64,000 nt of DNA from QNYZ01 sp964577615 (GTDB taxonomy: Bacteria > Desulfobacterota > Desulfobacteria > Desulfobacterales > QNYZ01), in assembly GCA_964577615.1 (NCBI GenBank), contig CAZNZW010000002.1, forward strand, positions 43,445 to 107,444. The letters run 5' to 3'. This document shows, in pieces, positions 1 to 8,887 of the stretch. The notes beneath the pieces were generated by a model, which did no database searches, had not been told where the DNA came from, and saw only the letters and a list, made by a program, of their open reading frames with translations. The position numbers were made by a program, and so were the translations under genes. Within the stretch, counting starts at the first letter, position 1; every line of letters begins with the position of its first letter.

Positions 1-1
1 A

Positions 2-940
2 TACCGTCCCCGGCACAGCCTCGGCAACGCACAACCCGCCGCCCCTGTGGTGGCGCTGAACCATGTGTCCCTCGATATCCGGCCGGGAGAGATATTCGGG
101 CTGGTGGGAGGCAGCGGCAGTGGAAAAACCACGCTGGGACGCCTGCTGGTCAAACTGGACAAGGCCGACAGCGGCCAGATTTTTCTTCACGGGCAGGATA
201 CCACCGGTCTCCGGGGCCGCGCGTTAAAGGCGCTGCGTGCCCGGGTGCAGATGGTGTTCCAGGATCCGTATCAGTCCCTGAATCCGCAGTTGACGATTTT
301 TGAAACCGTGGCCGAACCCCTCATTGTCCATCGTGCGGGCGATCAAGACGTCCGCGTTAAAAAAGTGGCAGACGTACTGACAACTGTCGGGTTTCATCCG
401 GCGGAGGACTATTTCTCCCGCTATCCCCATGAATTGTCCGGCGGTCAGCGTCAGCGCGCGGCCATTGCCCGGGCCATGGTATTGGACCCGGAATTTATCG
501 TGGCGGATGAACCGACGTCCATGCTTGATGCCACCAGTTCTTTTCAGATTTTCAAAATCCTTTCGGATCTGAGAGAAAAAAACCGGGTGGCGTTTCTTTT
601 TATAACGCACAGCCTGGCGGCGGCCAATTTTCTGTGCGACCGCATTGCCGTCATTTACCACGGCAACCTCGTGGAGATGGGCCCGGCGCGGCAGGTGATT
701 CAGCATCCGGCGCACCCGTACACCATGGCGCTCATCGATGCTCTGCCGGCGTATTGTCAGCATGCGGCCTGCCGGTTTTACAATGCGCTCATGGAAACGG
801 ATCGCCAGCTGCCCGATCAGGACCACTGCCCGTTTTTTGTCAGTTGCCGGCGGGCGGATCCGGATCAGTGCGCGACCCGGCAACCCGCCATGACCCCTTT
901 GACCGATACCCACAGCGTTGCCTGTTTTAAGGCGGGATAA
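2..940 (+). CDS. Peptide-type ABC transporter ATP-binding protein (DppF/OppF family), 5' end cut off
   Basis: ATPase subunit that would power import of peptides or nickel-type substrates through a DppBC-like permease, at the inner face of the membrane. The frame is open from base 2. A GTG at 47 could be read as a start, but it would remove the first beta strand of the ABC fold, so the true start lies upstream of the window. Visible: Walker A GGSGSGKTT, Q-loop VFQDPY, signature LSGGQRQR, Walker B FIVADEP, switch His in FITHS, then the oligopeptide-family C-terminal extension around HPAHPYTMALIDALP. The tail has several Cys (CQHAAC, CPFFVSC), as is common in DppD/DppF proteins. Partner permease and binding protein are presumably upstream. 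The family is certain; the substrate is unknown. Confidence 0.9.
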   Translation, partial: YRPRHSLGNAQPAAPVVALNHVSLDIRPGEIFGLVGGSGSGKTTLGRLLVKLDKADSGQIFLHGQDTTGLRGRALKALRARVQMVFQDPYQSLNPQLTIFETVAEPLIVHRAGDQDVRVKKVADVLTTVGFHPAEDYFSRYPHELSGGQRQRAAIARAMVLDPEFIVADEPTSMLDATSSFQIFKILSDLREKNRVAFLFITHSLAAANFLCDRIAVIYHGNLVEMGPARQVIQHPAHPYTMALIDALPAYCQHAACRFYNALMETDRQLPDQDHCPFFVSCRRADPDQCATRQPAMTPLTDTHSVACFKAG

Positions 941-991
941 CCGAAATTTCCCGGCATTGCCGGGCGATTCTGGATAAACACGGGAATGACC

Positions 992-2428
992 ATGAAAAAG
1001 GCCGCGGCGCCATCACCGGAAAAGCATAACAGCGTTCGCCGTGTTCTATTGACGGGGATCTTCTGGCGGATTCTGTTAATCGAAGCCGTATTGCTGGTCG
1101 GGTCTCTGGCGGCGCGATATTTCTCTGCCGGCCACAACCTGACCATGCTTTTCTGGTATGCGGTCCGGATTATTCTCCTGATCACCATTATTATTGCCTT
1201 CATGGTTGTGACCCTTCGCCGGTTTCTCGATCAGAAAATTATTACCCCTCTGGAAATTATCGCCGACGCCAACCGTCAGTTCATGGCGGATGACACCCGG
1301 GGACGAACCCTGTCTTTATCTGACGATACGCCGCGGGAAATTCGTGAAATTGCGGCCACGCGCCTGAAAATGCTCAATGCGATTTTAAAAGTGTCCGGGG
1401 ATCGTCTCAAACTGGCCAATTTCATCCGGGAGACTTTTGGCCGCTACATGCCCGGAAAAGTCGTTGATGAAATCCTGGAATCTCCCCGGGGGCGGCAGAT
1501 CGGTGGCCGGCGGGAAACGGTGACTGTGCTGATGTCGGATTTACGGGGCTTTACCGGCCTGTCGGAAGATCGGAGCCCGGAAGATCTCGTGGGACTGCTG
1601 AACCTCTATCTCGACCGGATGTCCGAAGTGATTCACGCCTATGACGGGATTGTTGACGATTTTATCGGCGATGCCATTCTGGCTGTTTTCGGCGCGCCGG
1701 AAAAACATGACGATGATCCGGCCCGCGCCGTGGCCTGCGCCATTGCCATGCAGAAGGCCCTTCACGTTTTCAGCCGGGAAGCCATCCGGAAAGACGATCC
1801 GCCGCTTGAAATGGGGATCGGGATCGAAACCGGGCCGGTGATCATGGGAAATATCGGCTCGGAAACACGAATGAAATACAGTATTATCGGGGCCACGGTA
1901 AATGTCGCCTCCCGGCTGGAGTCTCAGACGATCGGCGGCCAGATTGTTATCGGCGAAACAACCCGCCAACTGGTCAAGGACAGTGTTCAGACCGACCCGC
2001 CGCTGCATATTATGATGAAGGGCATCCGCAACCCTCTGGTCTGCTATCCGGTGACGGGTATTGGCGCGCCGTACAATTTGACACTGTCATCTGTCGGCGG
2101 TGCTGACCCGGCCCGGCGGGAACTGCCGGTGCAGTGCTGGGAAATCAAGGATAAAATCGTTGTTCCGGAACCGATATCCGGTCGGACCATTACCCTGGAC
2201 GAGCACCGGTTGACCATTGCCTTGAGCCGCCGGCTGCCGGTTCTGACCGATGTCAGGCTGCGGCTGGGCGGGGAGACGCCGCATCGGTTCGGTGATATCT
2301 ATGCCAAGGTGATTGCCGTTGATACCCGATTGGATGGGCCTGTACATGTATTCAGAATCACGTATATCAATCGGAATGACTGCCGGTTGCTCCGGCGTTT
2401 TGCCCGTGAGACAAATGCCGGAGCGTAG
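992..2428 (+). CDS. Membrane class III adenylate/guanylate cyclase with non-canonical substrate residues
   Basis: Predicted to make a cyclic nucleotide from NTP. ATGs lie at 986 and 992; 992 is preferred because GGGA sits 6 nt before it. Two hydrophobic segments (about residues 20-40 and 53-75) flank a short periplasmic loop and are followed by a HAMP-like linker. The cyclase domain spans about residues 165-345. Metal-binding Asp are present in MSDLRGFT and DFIGDAILAVFG, and the transition-state Asn and Arg in VNVASRLE. The usual adenine-selecting Lys (KFIGD) is Asp here (DDFIGD), and the usual Asp (IGDTVN) is Ala (IGATVN). The last 100 residues look like a degenerate PilZ-type barrel without the RxxxR and D/NxSxxG motifs; this part is uncertain. 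It starts about 50 bp after the ABC gene. Confidence 0.85.
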   Translation: MKKAAAPSPEKHNSVRRVLLTGIFWRILLIEAVLLVGSLAARYFSAGHNLTMLFWYAVRIILLITIIIAFMVVTLRRFLDQKIITPLEIIADANRQFMADDTRGRTLSLSDDTPREIREIAATRLKMLNAILKVSGDRLKLANFIRETFGRYMPGKVVDEILESPRGRQIGGRRETVTVLMSDLRGFTGLSEDRSPEDLVGLLNLYLDRMSEVIHAYDGIVDDFIGDAILAVFGAPEKHDDDPARAVACAIAMQKALHVFSREAIRKDDPPLEMGIGIETGPVIMGNIGSETRMKYSIIGATVNVASRLESQTIGGQIVIGETTRQLVKDSVQTDPPLHIMMKGIRNPLVCYPVTGIGAPYNLTLSSVGGADPARRELPVQCWEIKDKIVVPEPISGRTITLDEHRLTIALSRRLPVLTDVRLRLGGETPHRFGDIYAKVIAVDTRLDGPVHVFRITYINRNDCRLLRRFARETNAGA

Positions 2429-2456
2429 ATCCGCCGACTGTTGAAAGGAGCCGCCC

Positions 2457-3221
2457 ATGTGCCGCATGCTGGCCATTTACGGAAAAATAAATCACTGGAA
2501 GGAGATTGTCATGGCCTTCCGCCAACAGGCCGATACCGGCAAAGTACCTCCCAGGAAAGGCATGCTTCCCGGCCACAAAGACGGCTGGGGAATGGCCGCC
2601 GCCGATCTGCGGGGAAGGGCCATGGAGACGCTGATACGCCGGCCGGGTTCCGCAGCCGACGATCCGCTCTTCGAACAGACCCTGGCCGGGATCGATCCAC
2701 AGCCGTCCATCTTCATCTGTCATCTTCGTAAAGCCAGTCCGGGTATTGCCGTGACGCCGGAAAATATCCACCCCTTCCTTGCCGGCGGGTGGGGATTTGT
2801 CCATAATGGAACGATTTATCAGGCCGAAAAACTTCCCCGCGCATCTGATCTCACGCCCACTTCGAGCGGCTCCGATTCCGAGTATTTTTTTCACTACCTG
2901 CTGTCGTGCCTGAAAAACAGGGCCGAACCCCGGGAAATGGTCCGGGTGCTGTCCGGGGCTGTTGCGCAAGTGGATATCGATTACACGGCCTTAAACGGTT
3001 TTCTGGCCAACGGCAGGGACCTGTTTGCCATCCGCAGGTATAGAACCCATGCGGCGTATTATACCCTGTATTGCCGCCAGATGCCCGGCGGCGTTCTTCT
3101 GGCCTCGGAACCTGTGTCGGCCGAAGGAATCCGCCGGGAAGACTGGGCGTTGATTGAAAACAATATGATCTTAAAAATTAGCGGCGACCGGCCCCGGATT
3201 ACGGCATGTCGTATCCGGTAA
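2457..3221 (+). CDS. Class II glutamine amidotransferase (YafJ/GATase_6-like)
   Basis: Stand-alone N-terminal-nucleophile amidohydrolase domain, expected to release ammonia from glutamine or cleave a gamma-glutamyl bond in the cytosol. Translation begins MCRMLAIYG, so Cys2 is the nucleophile after Met removal. An AAGGAG about 8 nt upstream supports this start. Other family landmarks are GWGMAAAD, the oxyanion-loop HNGTIYQ, and SDSEYFFHYLL. At 254 residues it is the size of YafJ-type proteins, with no synthase domain fused. The gene is followed after 24 bp by the LCIB-like gene and probably shares its transcript. The ammonia acceptor cannot be told from sequence. Confidence 0.85.
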   Translation: MCRMLAIYGKINHWKEIVMAFRQQADTGKVPPRKGMLPGHKDGWGMAAADLRGRAMETLIRRPGSAADDPLFEQTLAGIDPQPSIFICHLRKASPGIAVTPENIHPFLAGGWGFVHNGTIYQAEKLPRASDLTPTSSGSDSEYFFHYLLSCLKNRAEPREMVRVLSGAVAQVDIDYTALNGFLANGRDLFAIRRYRTHAAYYTLYCRQMPGGVLLASEPVSAEGIRREDWALIENNMILKISGDRPRITACRIR

Positions 3222-3245
3222 CGCCGTCGCCCGGGAGGATTACCG

Positions 3246-4433
3246 ATGCTCAATCCCCACCTGGAACCGACCATTGTCAGGGAAGTGGCGCCGTTTGACA
3301 TTGACGGTCTGGCCATGCCTTATCCGGATTTTGTTGCCCGTCTTTACAATTACTGCCGATCCCTGGGGTTTCACAAAGGGCGCATGATGCCCTCCCGGGC
3401 GTTTTGTTCCGATGAGAATCAGGGCCTTCCCATCATTCTTCTTACCCAGCATTTCGGCGTTTTCCCGTTTAATCATGGCCGGGTGGGCGGCATTCTGGCT
3501 GTCGGGCGGCATGGGCCGCATGCCCAGCATGGCGACGATCTGGTGATTGTGCAGGCCAGTCATGTCGGGTATGACCCTGGCAGCGGTGAATATGGCACAT
3601 ATCGTCGCGCCCGCCTGACCGGGGATAACCGTTGCGCCTCCTGCGGCAAGCTGACCCATGTGATTGCCCCCTATCTGGCGCGCTATCGGTTTGCCCGGGA
3701 TCGGATTTTTCTCAGCCGGGATGACAGCGACCGTTGCCTCGTTACAGTGAAAAATTCATTTGTCGATTTCGGATCCTGCCCGGTGGCGCATGGGTTTGTT
3801 TTACGCCTGCCCAATATGGTTGACCCGGATGCGCAGGGGCTGATCCGGCCGATTGCGGCGGCAAGCGCCACTCAGACGTATGAAATTTCCGCTGATTTCA
3901 AGCGGCGCCTGGAAGCCGGGGGCCACGTCTGGAAAACAGGGCGGGGGGCGCCCATTGGTGAGCTTCTGACAGCGGATCTTTTCTTTTTCAGAGAAAAATT
4001 TCACGCGACGGACGACGCGCTTTTGCTGGAAAGAAATCTGATCGAATTCATGCCGGCCATTGTCAGTGCCCGTTATCCGGCACTTGAGGCGGCCAAAACC
4101 AATATTCAACTGGAATTTGCCCGGGTGCTTGAGTCGATCCGCCGGTGTGAAGAATACAAAGGACGCAATCTTCTCTATATCTCCGGGCTCAATATCGATA
4201 TCTCAGAATATCAGGGGGCGCCCCCAACCAGTTATTTTGTCCCCTGGGCGGCGCATGTTCAGCAGGCCGGTGCCGGTGGTGCGTCCCCGGATGACGCGCA
4301 CCCGGTGGAGCAAAAAGACCTGTTTGCCGCGCTGATGGCACAAAGTCCGACCAATCCGGACCGGGCGGATCTGGATGAAAATATTCTCCGCATGCAGGAA
4401 GCGCCCCGCCTGGAAATCAGAGAAAGGGGGTAA
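3246..4433 (+). CDS. LCIB/LCIC-like beta-carbonic-anhydrase-fold protein (putative)
   Basis: 395-residue soluble protein with a GGAGG ribosome site just before ATG. I place it tentatively in the limiting-CO2-inducible B/C family of beta-carbonic anhydrases. Seen: a CSDE motif at Cys54-Asp56, a Gly-rich stretch with FPFNHGRVGG, the segment HAQHGDDLVIVQASHVGYD with His106, then RCASCGK with Cys130/Cys133. The order Cys-x-Asp ... His ... Cys, with 24 residues between His106 and Cys130, matches the zinc-ligand layout of that family as I remember it. The Arg expected two residues after the Asp is Asn58, so the catalytic dyad may be altered. The C-terminal 180 residues are unassigned. It is paired with a glutamine amidotransferase. 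Family assignment is moderate; CO2 hydration is inference. Confidence 0.5.
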   Translation: MLNPHLEPTIVREVAPFDIDGLAMPYPDFVARLYNYCRSLGFHKGRMMPSRAFCSDENQGLPIILLTQHFGVFPFNHGRVGGILAVGRHGPHAQHGDDLVIVQASHVGYDPGSGEYGTYRRARLTGDNRCASCGKLTHVIAPYLARYRFARDRIFLSRDDSDRCLVTVKNSFVDFGSCPVAHGFVLRLPNMVDPDAQGLIRPIAAASATQTYEISADFKRRLEAGGHVWKTGRGAPIGELLTADLFFFREKFHATDDALLLERNLIEFMPAIVSARYPALEAAKTNIQLEFARVLESIRRCEEYKGRNLLYISGLNIDISEYQGAPPTSYFVPWAAHVQQAGAGGASPDDAHPVEQKDLFAALMAQSPTNPDRADLDENILRMQEAPRLEIRERG

Positions 4434-4473
4434 TCCGCCGTAATGCCGGCTGCCGGGAAACTGGCCGGCCGGT

Positions 4474-5670
4474 TTAAATTGTTTTTGTCCAGCGCGCCAT
4501 GCGGTCAAATGCTTCGGTCAACTCCTTTTCTTCAGCGCCGAATGATATTCTCAGGTGGCCTTCCCCCTGGGGGCCGAAGGAACCGCCGGGAATGGTTATC
4601 ACCCGGGCCTCGTTCAGGATTTGAATGGCCACGTCCCGGGATGGACGGTTGGTGAACAGATAGCGGGCCATGACGTAAAATGCCCCCCGGGGCGCAACAT
4701 AGGCGAATGTGTCGGCCATCTCGTCCAGCCGTCGGCAGCAGAGGTTTTTTCGGGCCGTCAACGCGGCCGTCATCTGGTCAACACAATCCTGAGGCCCGGT
4801 CAGCGCCGCCAGCGCGGCGTATTGCGCGGGCGTGGGCGCGCAGATGGCCGATGCATCGTGGGCCTTCATGATCTCGGTCATCAATGCCGTCCCCGCGGTG
4901 AGATAGCCGACCCGCCAGCCGGTCAGGGCGTATTTCTTTGAAAAGGAAAAAACCGAAACAACATGATTCCGGAATTCGGGAATGGCCGCCGGGCTGCGCG
5001 GCATCGGGGTGTCGTAGGTAATATAATCGTAGGTTTCGTCGGATATAATGAGGATGTCCCGGGAAACGGCCAGCTCGCAAAGGGCGCGGGAATCAGCGTC
5101 ATCAAAGACGGTTCCCGTGGGATTGCCGGGATTGCACAGGATAATCGCCCGGGTGCGATCGGTGACAGCCTCCGCAATGCGGTCGATATCCAGTCCCCAG
5201 TCCGCGGTGCGCAGGGGCACGAAAACAGGCGTGCCTTCGGCCAGGATTACCTGTTCGATATGAGAAGCGTAGGTCGGCGACGGGAGAATAACTTCATCGC
5301 CCCGGTCAACGACGGTCAGGATGGCTGCCATCAGGCCTTCCATGGCGCCAACGGTGACAAGTATCTCGCCGTCCGGATCGACCCGGATGTCTTTTTCTTC
5401 CCAGAGGGTGGCGGCAATGCGCTCGCGCAGGGCAGGCATGCCGGCCTGGAGGGAATATTTGCTGGCCGCCGGAGTCTGGCGCAGGGTATCACAGACCGCA
5501 TCAATGATGTGGGCGGGTGCCGCAAAAGACGGCACCCCCTGTCCCAGGGACACGCACCCGCCGATCCGGCTGGCCAGAACCGGCATTTCCTTGGTTGCCG
5601 AAATTTCGATCCGGGCGACTCGGCGGCTGATTTTTGGGGCCGGTCCGGCCGGTATTGAATGGGATGTCAT
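4474..5670 (-). CDS. PLP-dependent class I/II aminotransferase (aspartate/aromatic type)
   Basis: 398-residue fold-type I aminotransferase of the AspC/AraT-like group; transfers an amino group between an amino acid and a 2-oxoacid in the cytosol. Landmarks: an N-terminal SLGQGVPSF substrate loop, NPGNPTGTVF with the PLP-ring Asn, SDETYDYITY with the Asp/Tyr pair, SFSKKYALTGWRVGY holding the Schiff-base Lys, and HLRISFG with the carboxylate-binding Arg near the C terminus. Length and motif order are normal. It is transcribed toward the LCIB-like gene, with a G+C-rich hairpin-capable stretch (4443-4470) between the two stops. The neighbours do not define the substrate; aspartate, alanine or aromatic amino acids are all possible. 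Confidence 0.85.
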   Translation of the reverse strand: MTSHSIPAGPAPKISRRVARIEISATKEMPVLASRIGGCVSLGQGVPSFAAPAHIIDAVCDTLRQTPAASKYSLQAGMPALRERIAATLWEEKDIRVDPDGEILVTVGAMEGLMAAILTVVDRGDEVILPSPTYASHIEQVILAEGTPVFVPLRTADWGLDIDRIAEAVTDRTRAIILCNPGNPTGTVFDDADSRALCELAVSRDILIISDETYDYITYDTPMPRSPAAIPEFRNHVVSVFSFSKKYALTGWRVGYLTAGTALMTEIMKAHDASAICAPTPAQYAALAALTGPQDCVDQMTAALTARKNLCCRRLDEMADTFAYVAPRGAFYVMARYLFTNRPSRDVAIQILNEARVITIPGGSFGPQGEGHLRISFGAEEKELTEAFDRMARWTKTI

Positions 5671-6075
5671 GGCGGAGATACTCCCTGGGGAATGTATAAA
5701 GGTGACAGCTGGTTGCGCACATCTCGTTTTTTCTGGCGTATAGGTAGCAAGCGGGGAATCCGGCTGTCAAGTGACAGGCGTTGGCCGGCGCCGGAAAAGA
5801 GGTTTTTTGCGCCCGGCTTTTCGGACTTGCCAAAGGTCCCGGCCTCCAGTATGGGAGAGGGGGCCTGGGGCCGGCTGACGCGTCCTCCCCGGCAGCGGCC
5901 ATCGATCTGGTCTGTCAAATATTATTCGCTGACCGATCAAATACTCTTTACCGGCGTATATGGCGGTGTCGAACCGGCCGGAAAAGGAAAGATACCGGCC
6001 AGGACCGCCCCGGGCTAACCGAATCAAACTGAACAGCCGGCGGGGACTGTTGGCTGCCTGAAATGGACCGGCACC
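5671..6075. other. Divergent intergenic region without a recognisable gene
   Basis: About 400 bp separate the divergently read aminotransferase and symporter-like genes, so promoters for both should lie here. Short open frames in this stretch have no ribosome sites and no family resemblance. I see no tRNA, riboswitch or strong terminator. Confidence 0.5.
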
Positions 6076-7044
6076 ATGTCTTTATTCCGTTGGGTCAAAC
6101 GATACTGGTTTATGGCGGGGTTGATCACCGTCTGTCTGATGACGCTGGCCGATTCTTCGGGGCGGCTCGCTTTCTGCGGACGCTGGGTGAAGGAACACCA
6201 TGGGCCTGACCTGGTGATTATCTTCATTTTTCTGTTTTCCGGACTTTCCCTGCGTCTGGACCCGCTGCGCCGGGGCGGGGCGGATCTGACGGGTATCTGT
6301 CTGGCAGAGATCAATATTTTTATCGTGGCGCCGGTCGTGGCGGCGATGTTCGGCTGGCTGCCTCTGGACAGGGGCGTGATGATCGGATTGTTTCTCGTGG
6401 CTGTCATGCCGTCAACCCTGAGCAGCGGCGTGGTCATGACAGCGGCGGCCGGCGGAAATGCGGCCCATGCCCTGATGATTACGATCCTGGCCAACAGCCT
6501 GGCCGTTGTCACGATTCCCCACGTCCTTTCCCTGCTGCTGCTCACCATCGGGAAATCGGTGGTCATCTCCATCGACAAAGGCGCCATCATGCGCACGATC
6601 GGTCTGCTGGTTCTTCTGCCTCTGATTATCGGTATGCTTTTAAGCCGTTTTTTGTCCAGGATCCCGGCACGGGCCGATAAAGGGATCCATATCGTTAACC
6701 AGTGCCTGATCCTGTTTATGGTCTGGGTCGGGTTTTCCCAGGCCCGGGAGCGGCTGATCCACAGCGGGGCGACCGTTGGCCTGATCGTGTTACTGGTATT
6801 TCTTTACCATGGGTGTCTCCTTGTTTCCGGATGGGGATGGATCCGGTTATCGAAAAGGAAAAAAGGGCAGCGGGAAAGTATTCTATTGATGGGCGGGCAG
6901 AAAACCCTGCCCCTGTCGATTATTCTGCAGGTGTCTCTATTTCCGCAATATGGTCTGGCGCTGATTGTCTGCGTGCTTCATCACATTGTTCATCTGATGA
7001 TGGATGGATATCTGGTCGAACACCTGAAAACATTTGACGCCTGA
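6076..7044 (+). CDS. Bile acid:sodium symporter-family transporter (YfeH/SBF-like)
   Basis: 322-residue integral membrane protein of the BASS superfamily, SBF-like branch, probably moving an organic anion with sodium across the inner membrane. About nine to ten hydrophobic segments are visible, including LVIIFIFLFSGLSLRL, an internal GLFLVAVMPSTLSSGVVM, and ITILANSLAVVTI. The PSTLSSGV stretch and the following Gly/Ala-rich helix pair correspond to the sodium-site crossover region of the family. Length agrees with YfeH-type members. The start follows a weak ribosome site. It precedes the GntR-led operon by 210 bp of A+T-rich DNA, so co-regulation is uncertain. Substrate unknown. Confidence 0.8.
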   Translation: MSLFRWVKRYWFMAGLITVCLMTLADSSGRLAFCGRWVKEHHGPDLVIIFIFLFSGLSLRLDPLRRGGADLTGICLAEINIFIVAPVVAAMFGWLPLDRGVMIGLFLVAVMPSTLSSGVVMTAAAGGNAAHALMITILANSLAVVTIPHVLSLLLLTIGKSVVISIDKGAIMRTIGLLVLLPLIIGMLLSRFLSRIPARADKGIHIVNQCLILFMVWVGFSQARERLIHSGATVGLIVLLVFLYHGCLLVSGWGWIRLSKRKKGQRESILLMGGQKTLPLSIILQVSLFPQYGLALIVCVLHHIVHLMMDGYLVEHLKTFDA

Positions 7045-7254
7045 ATCAGGAGAACCGGGAGAGACGGGCCGGTTTATCCGGTGCAAGTGAATATTATTTC
7101 ATATATATTATAATATATTATTTAGTATTTTATTATTGACAATCCGTGCGTTTCTAAATTAATACTTGGCATCATCCACGGGGCAGCCATGAAACAGATG
7201 CGGCGATGCCCCTGACTGGGTGGCTGGCTGCAACATAATGATAAAAAGAGAACA

Positions 7255-7977
7255 ATGGCCAAGATCGCACTCGCCGATAAAGCGTATCATCGTATCAAGG
7301 AATGGATCCTGGGATTTCGTTTAAAACCGGGGACCCATCTGCCCATCGGCCAGCTGGCCGAGGCGTTGAAAATCAGCCGGACGCCGGTTCGGGAAGCCCT
7401 GAGCCGCCTGGAACAGGAATATCTCGTCGTCCGGGCGCCGATGAAGGGCTTTGCCGTCAAGGGGACCGATCTGAAAGAGATCGCCGACCTGTTTGATGTG
7501 CGTACGGCCATTGAACTGCTTGCCGTTAAACAGGCCGCCAGGCGGATCAACGATAAAATCCGGAAACAGCTGGCAGCGAGCCTCAATGCAACGGCCGACT
7601 GGATAAAAAAAGGAGAGATTGCCCGCTCTCTGAAGCTTGAACAGAGTTTTCACATGAAGCTTCTGGAAGCCAGCGGCAATATTCCCCTGGCTGAAATCGG
7701 CCGGGGCATTCTCGAGCGGATCTGGGCCATTCAAACTTTCAACGTGGTGACCTCGGACATGCTGGCGCAGGCCCATGACGAACATCTGGCGATATTTCAT
7801 ACGTTATCGACAGGGAATCCGGAAGCGGCGGAAGCGCAGATGCGCGGGCATATGGACCAGACAACCCGCTCCCTGATGCGACGTCTGGAGGACCACAACG
7901 ATGTGATTCAAAATGCCATTGCCTTTGACCCGTTGGCATGGAGCCAGGCGGGCGGGGAAGGGAGGGATACGCCATGA
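7255..7977 (+). CDS. GntR-family transcription regulator (FadR subfamily, FCD domain)
   Basis: 240-residue regulator. Residues 5-70 form the winged helix: AYHRIKEWILGFRLKPG, then LKISRTPVREALSRLEQEYLV as recognition helix and wing. Residues about 80-220 form the all-helical FCD ligand domain; FDVRTAIELLAV is followed by His-containing segments (FHMKLLEASGN, AHDEHLAIF, MRGHMDQT) that usually hold a metal in FCD proteins. It opens the operon for an SDR, a dehydrogenase complex and an AhpD-like protein, so it probably represses that set until its organic-acid ligand binds; this is inferred from position. The upstream 100 bp are very A+T-rich and contain TTGACA at 7136 but no good -10 at the right distance. 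Its stop overlaps the next start (ATGA). Confidence 0.9.
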   Translation: MAKIALADKAYHRIKEWILGFRLKPGTHLPIGQLAEALKISRTPVREALSRLEQEYLVVRAPMKGFAVKGTDLKEIADLFDVRTAIELLAVKQAARRINDKIRKQLAASLNATADWIKKGEIARSLKLEQSFHMKLLEASGNIPLAEIGRGILERIWAIQTFNVVTSDMLAQAHDEHLAIFHTLSTGNPEAAEAQMRGHMDQTTRSLMRRLEDHNDVIQNAIAFDPLAWSQAGGEGRDTP

Positions 7978-8753
7978 ACCATTCCGTTGAAAATAATTCA
8001 GGAGAGGGCAGCGGCCGGTGCGGCATCATCACCGGCGCGGCCAGCGGAATTGGTCAGGCCGCCGCTCTGTACCTGGCCCGTCGGGGCGCGAAGGTCGCGC
8101 TGATCGATGTCGATCAGGGCGGGCTGAAGGCCACCGCTGAAAGGATTGCGGCTGAAACCGATCTGCCCCCGCTGGTATTTGAAACCGACGTGGCTGATGC
8201 GGCGGCCGTTGGCCGGGCAGTGGAAATGACGGCGTTCACTTTTGACAGAATCGATTTTCTGGTCAACTGCGCCGGTATTCTCAGAAAAACGCCTTTTCTC
8301 GATATTTCGTTGACAGAATGGGACCTGATGACCCGTGTCAATCTGCGCGGTATTTTCATCTGTTGTCAGGCCGTGGCCCGGCAGATGGTCGCCCGGAAAA
8401 GCGGTGCCATTGTCAATATCTCCTCCCTGGCCGGCCGATCGGTCAGCCTGCTCGGGGGAGCCCATTACACATCGGTCAAACACGCCGTGGTCGGACTTTC
8501 CCGCCACATGGCCCTGGAGCTGGCGCCTTCCGGGATACGGGTCAACGCCTTTTGCCCCGGCGCCACGCTGACGCCGATGATTACCGGCGCTGTTTCGCCG
8601 GCACAGATCGAGACCGTGGCCCGGAATATTCCCAGGGGCCGGTGGGCGGTACCGGAGGAGCAGGCGGCCGTGATTGAATTTCTCATTTCCGATGCGGCGG
8701 TAAATATTACCGGCGCCTGTATCGACAGTAACGGCGGAACTTTGATGATCTGA
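7974..8753 (+). CDS. Short-chain dehydrogenase/reductase, NAD(P)-dependent
   Basis: 259-residue classical SDR. The start is the ATG at 7974, which has AGGGAGG upstream and overlaps the regulator's stop; the frame is open further upstream but has no better site. Cofactor motif TGAASGIGQ near the N terminus; Asp at the end of beta2 (ALIDVDQ) suggests NAD over NADP. Then NCAGIL, the catalytic Ser in NISSLAG, and Tyr/Lys in HYTSVKHAV; FCPGAT follows the active site. Translational coupling ties it to the regulator and to the downstream E1-E2 genes. If the complex acts on acetoin, an acetoin/butanediol oxidoreductase role would fit, but that is a guess. Confidence 0.88.
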   Translation: MNHSVENNSGEGSGRCGIITGAASGIGQAAALYLARRGAKVALIDVDQGGLKATAERIAAETDLPPLVFETDVADAAAVGRAVEMTAFTFDRIDFLVNCAGILRKTPFLDISLTEWDLMTRVNLRGIFICCQAVARQMVARKSGAIVNISSLAGRSVSLLGGAHYTSVKHAVVGLSRHMALELAPSGIRVNAFCPGATLTPMITGAVSPAQIETVARNIPRGRWAVPEEQAAVIEFLISDAAVNITGACIDSNGGTLMI

Positions 8754-8887
8754 TGACCGGAAAGGATGGTGCCGGGCGTTCGTCCGCTGGCCCCGAAACG
8801 GTTTTACGGAAAATGTGGCATAATAACCGATGAAGGTTGATCTCGCCCGCAAGGGCCGTTGAGATTGCTTTGAATCAGGAGGCATAC

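Noticed and set aside
7136..7165. Promoter for the GntR-led operon (TTGACA at 7136)
   Set aside because: A good -35 box, but no -10 better than three or four of six matches at 16-18 bp, so not listed as a feature.
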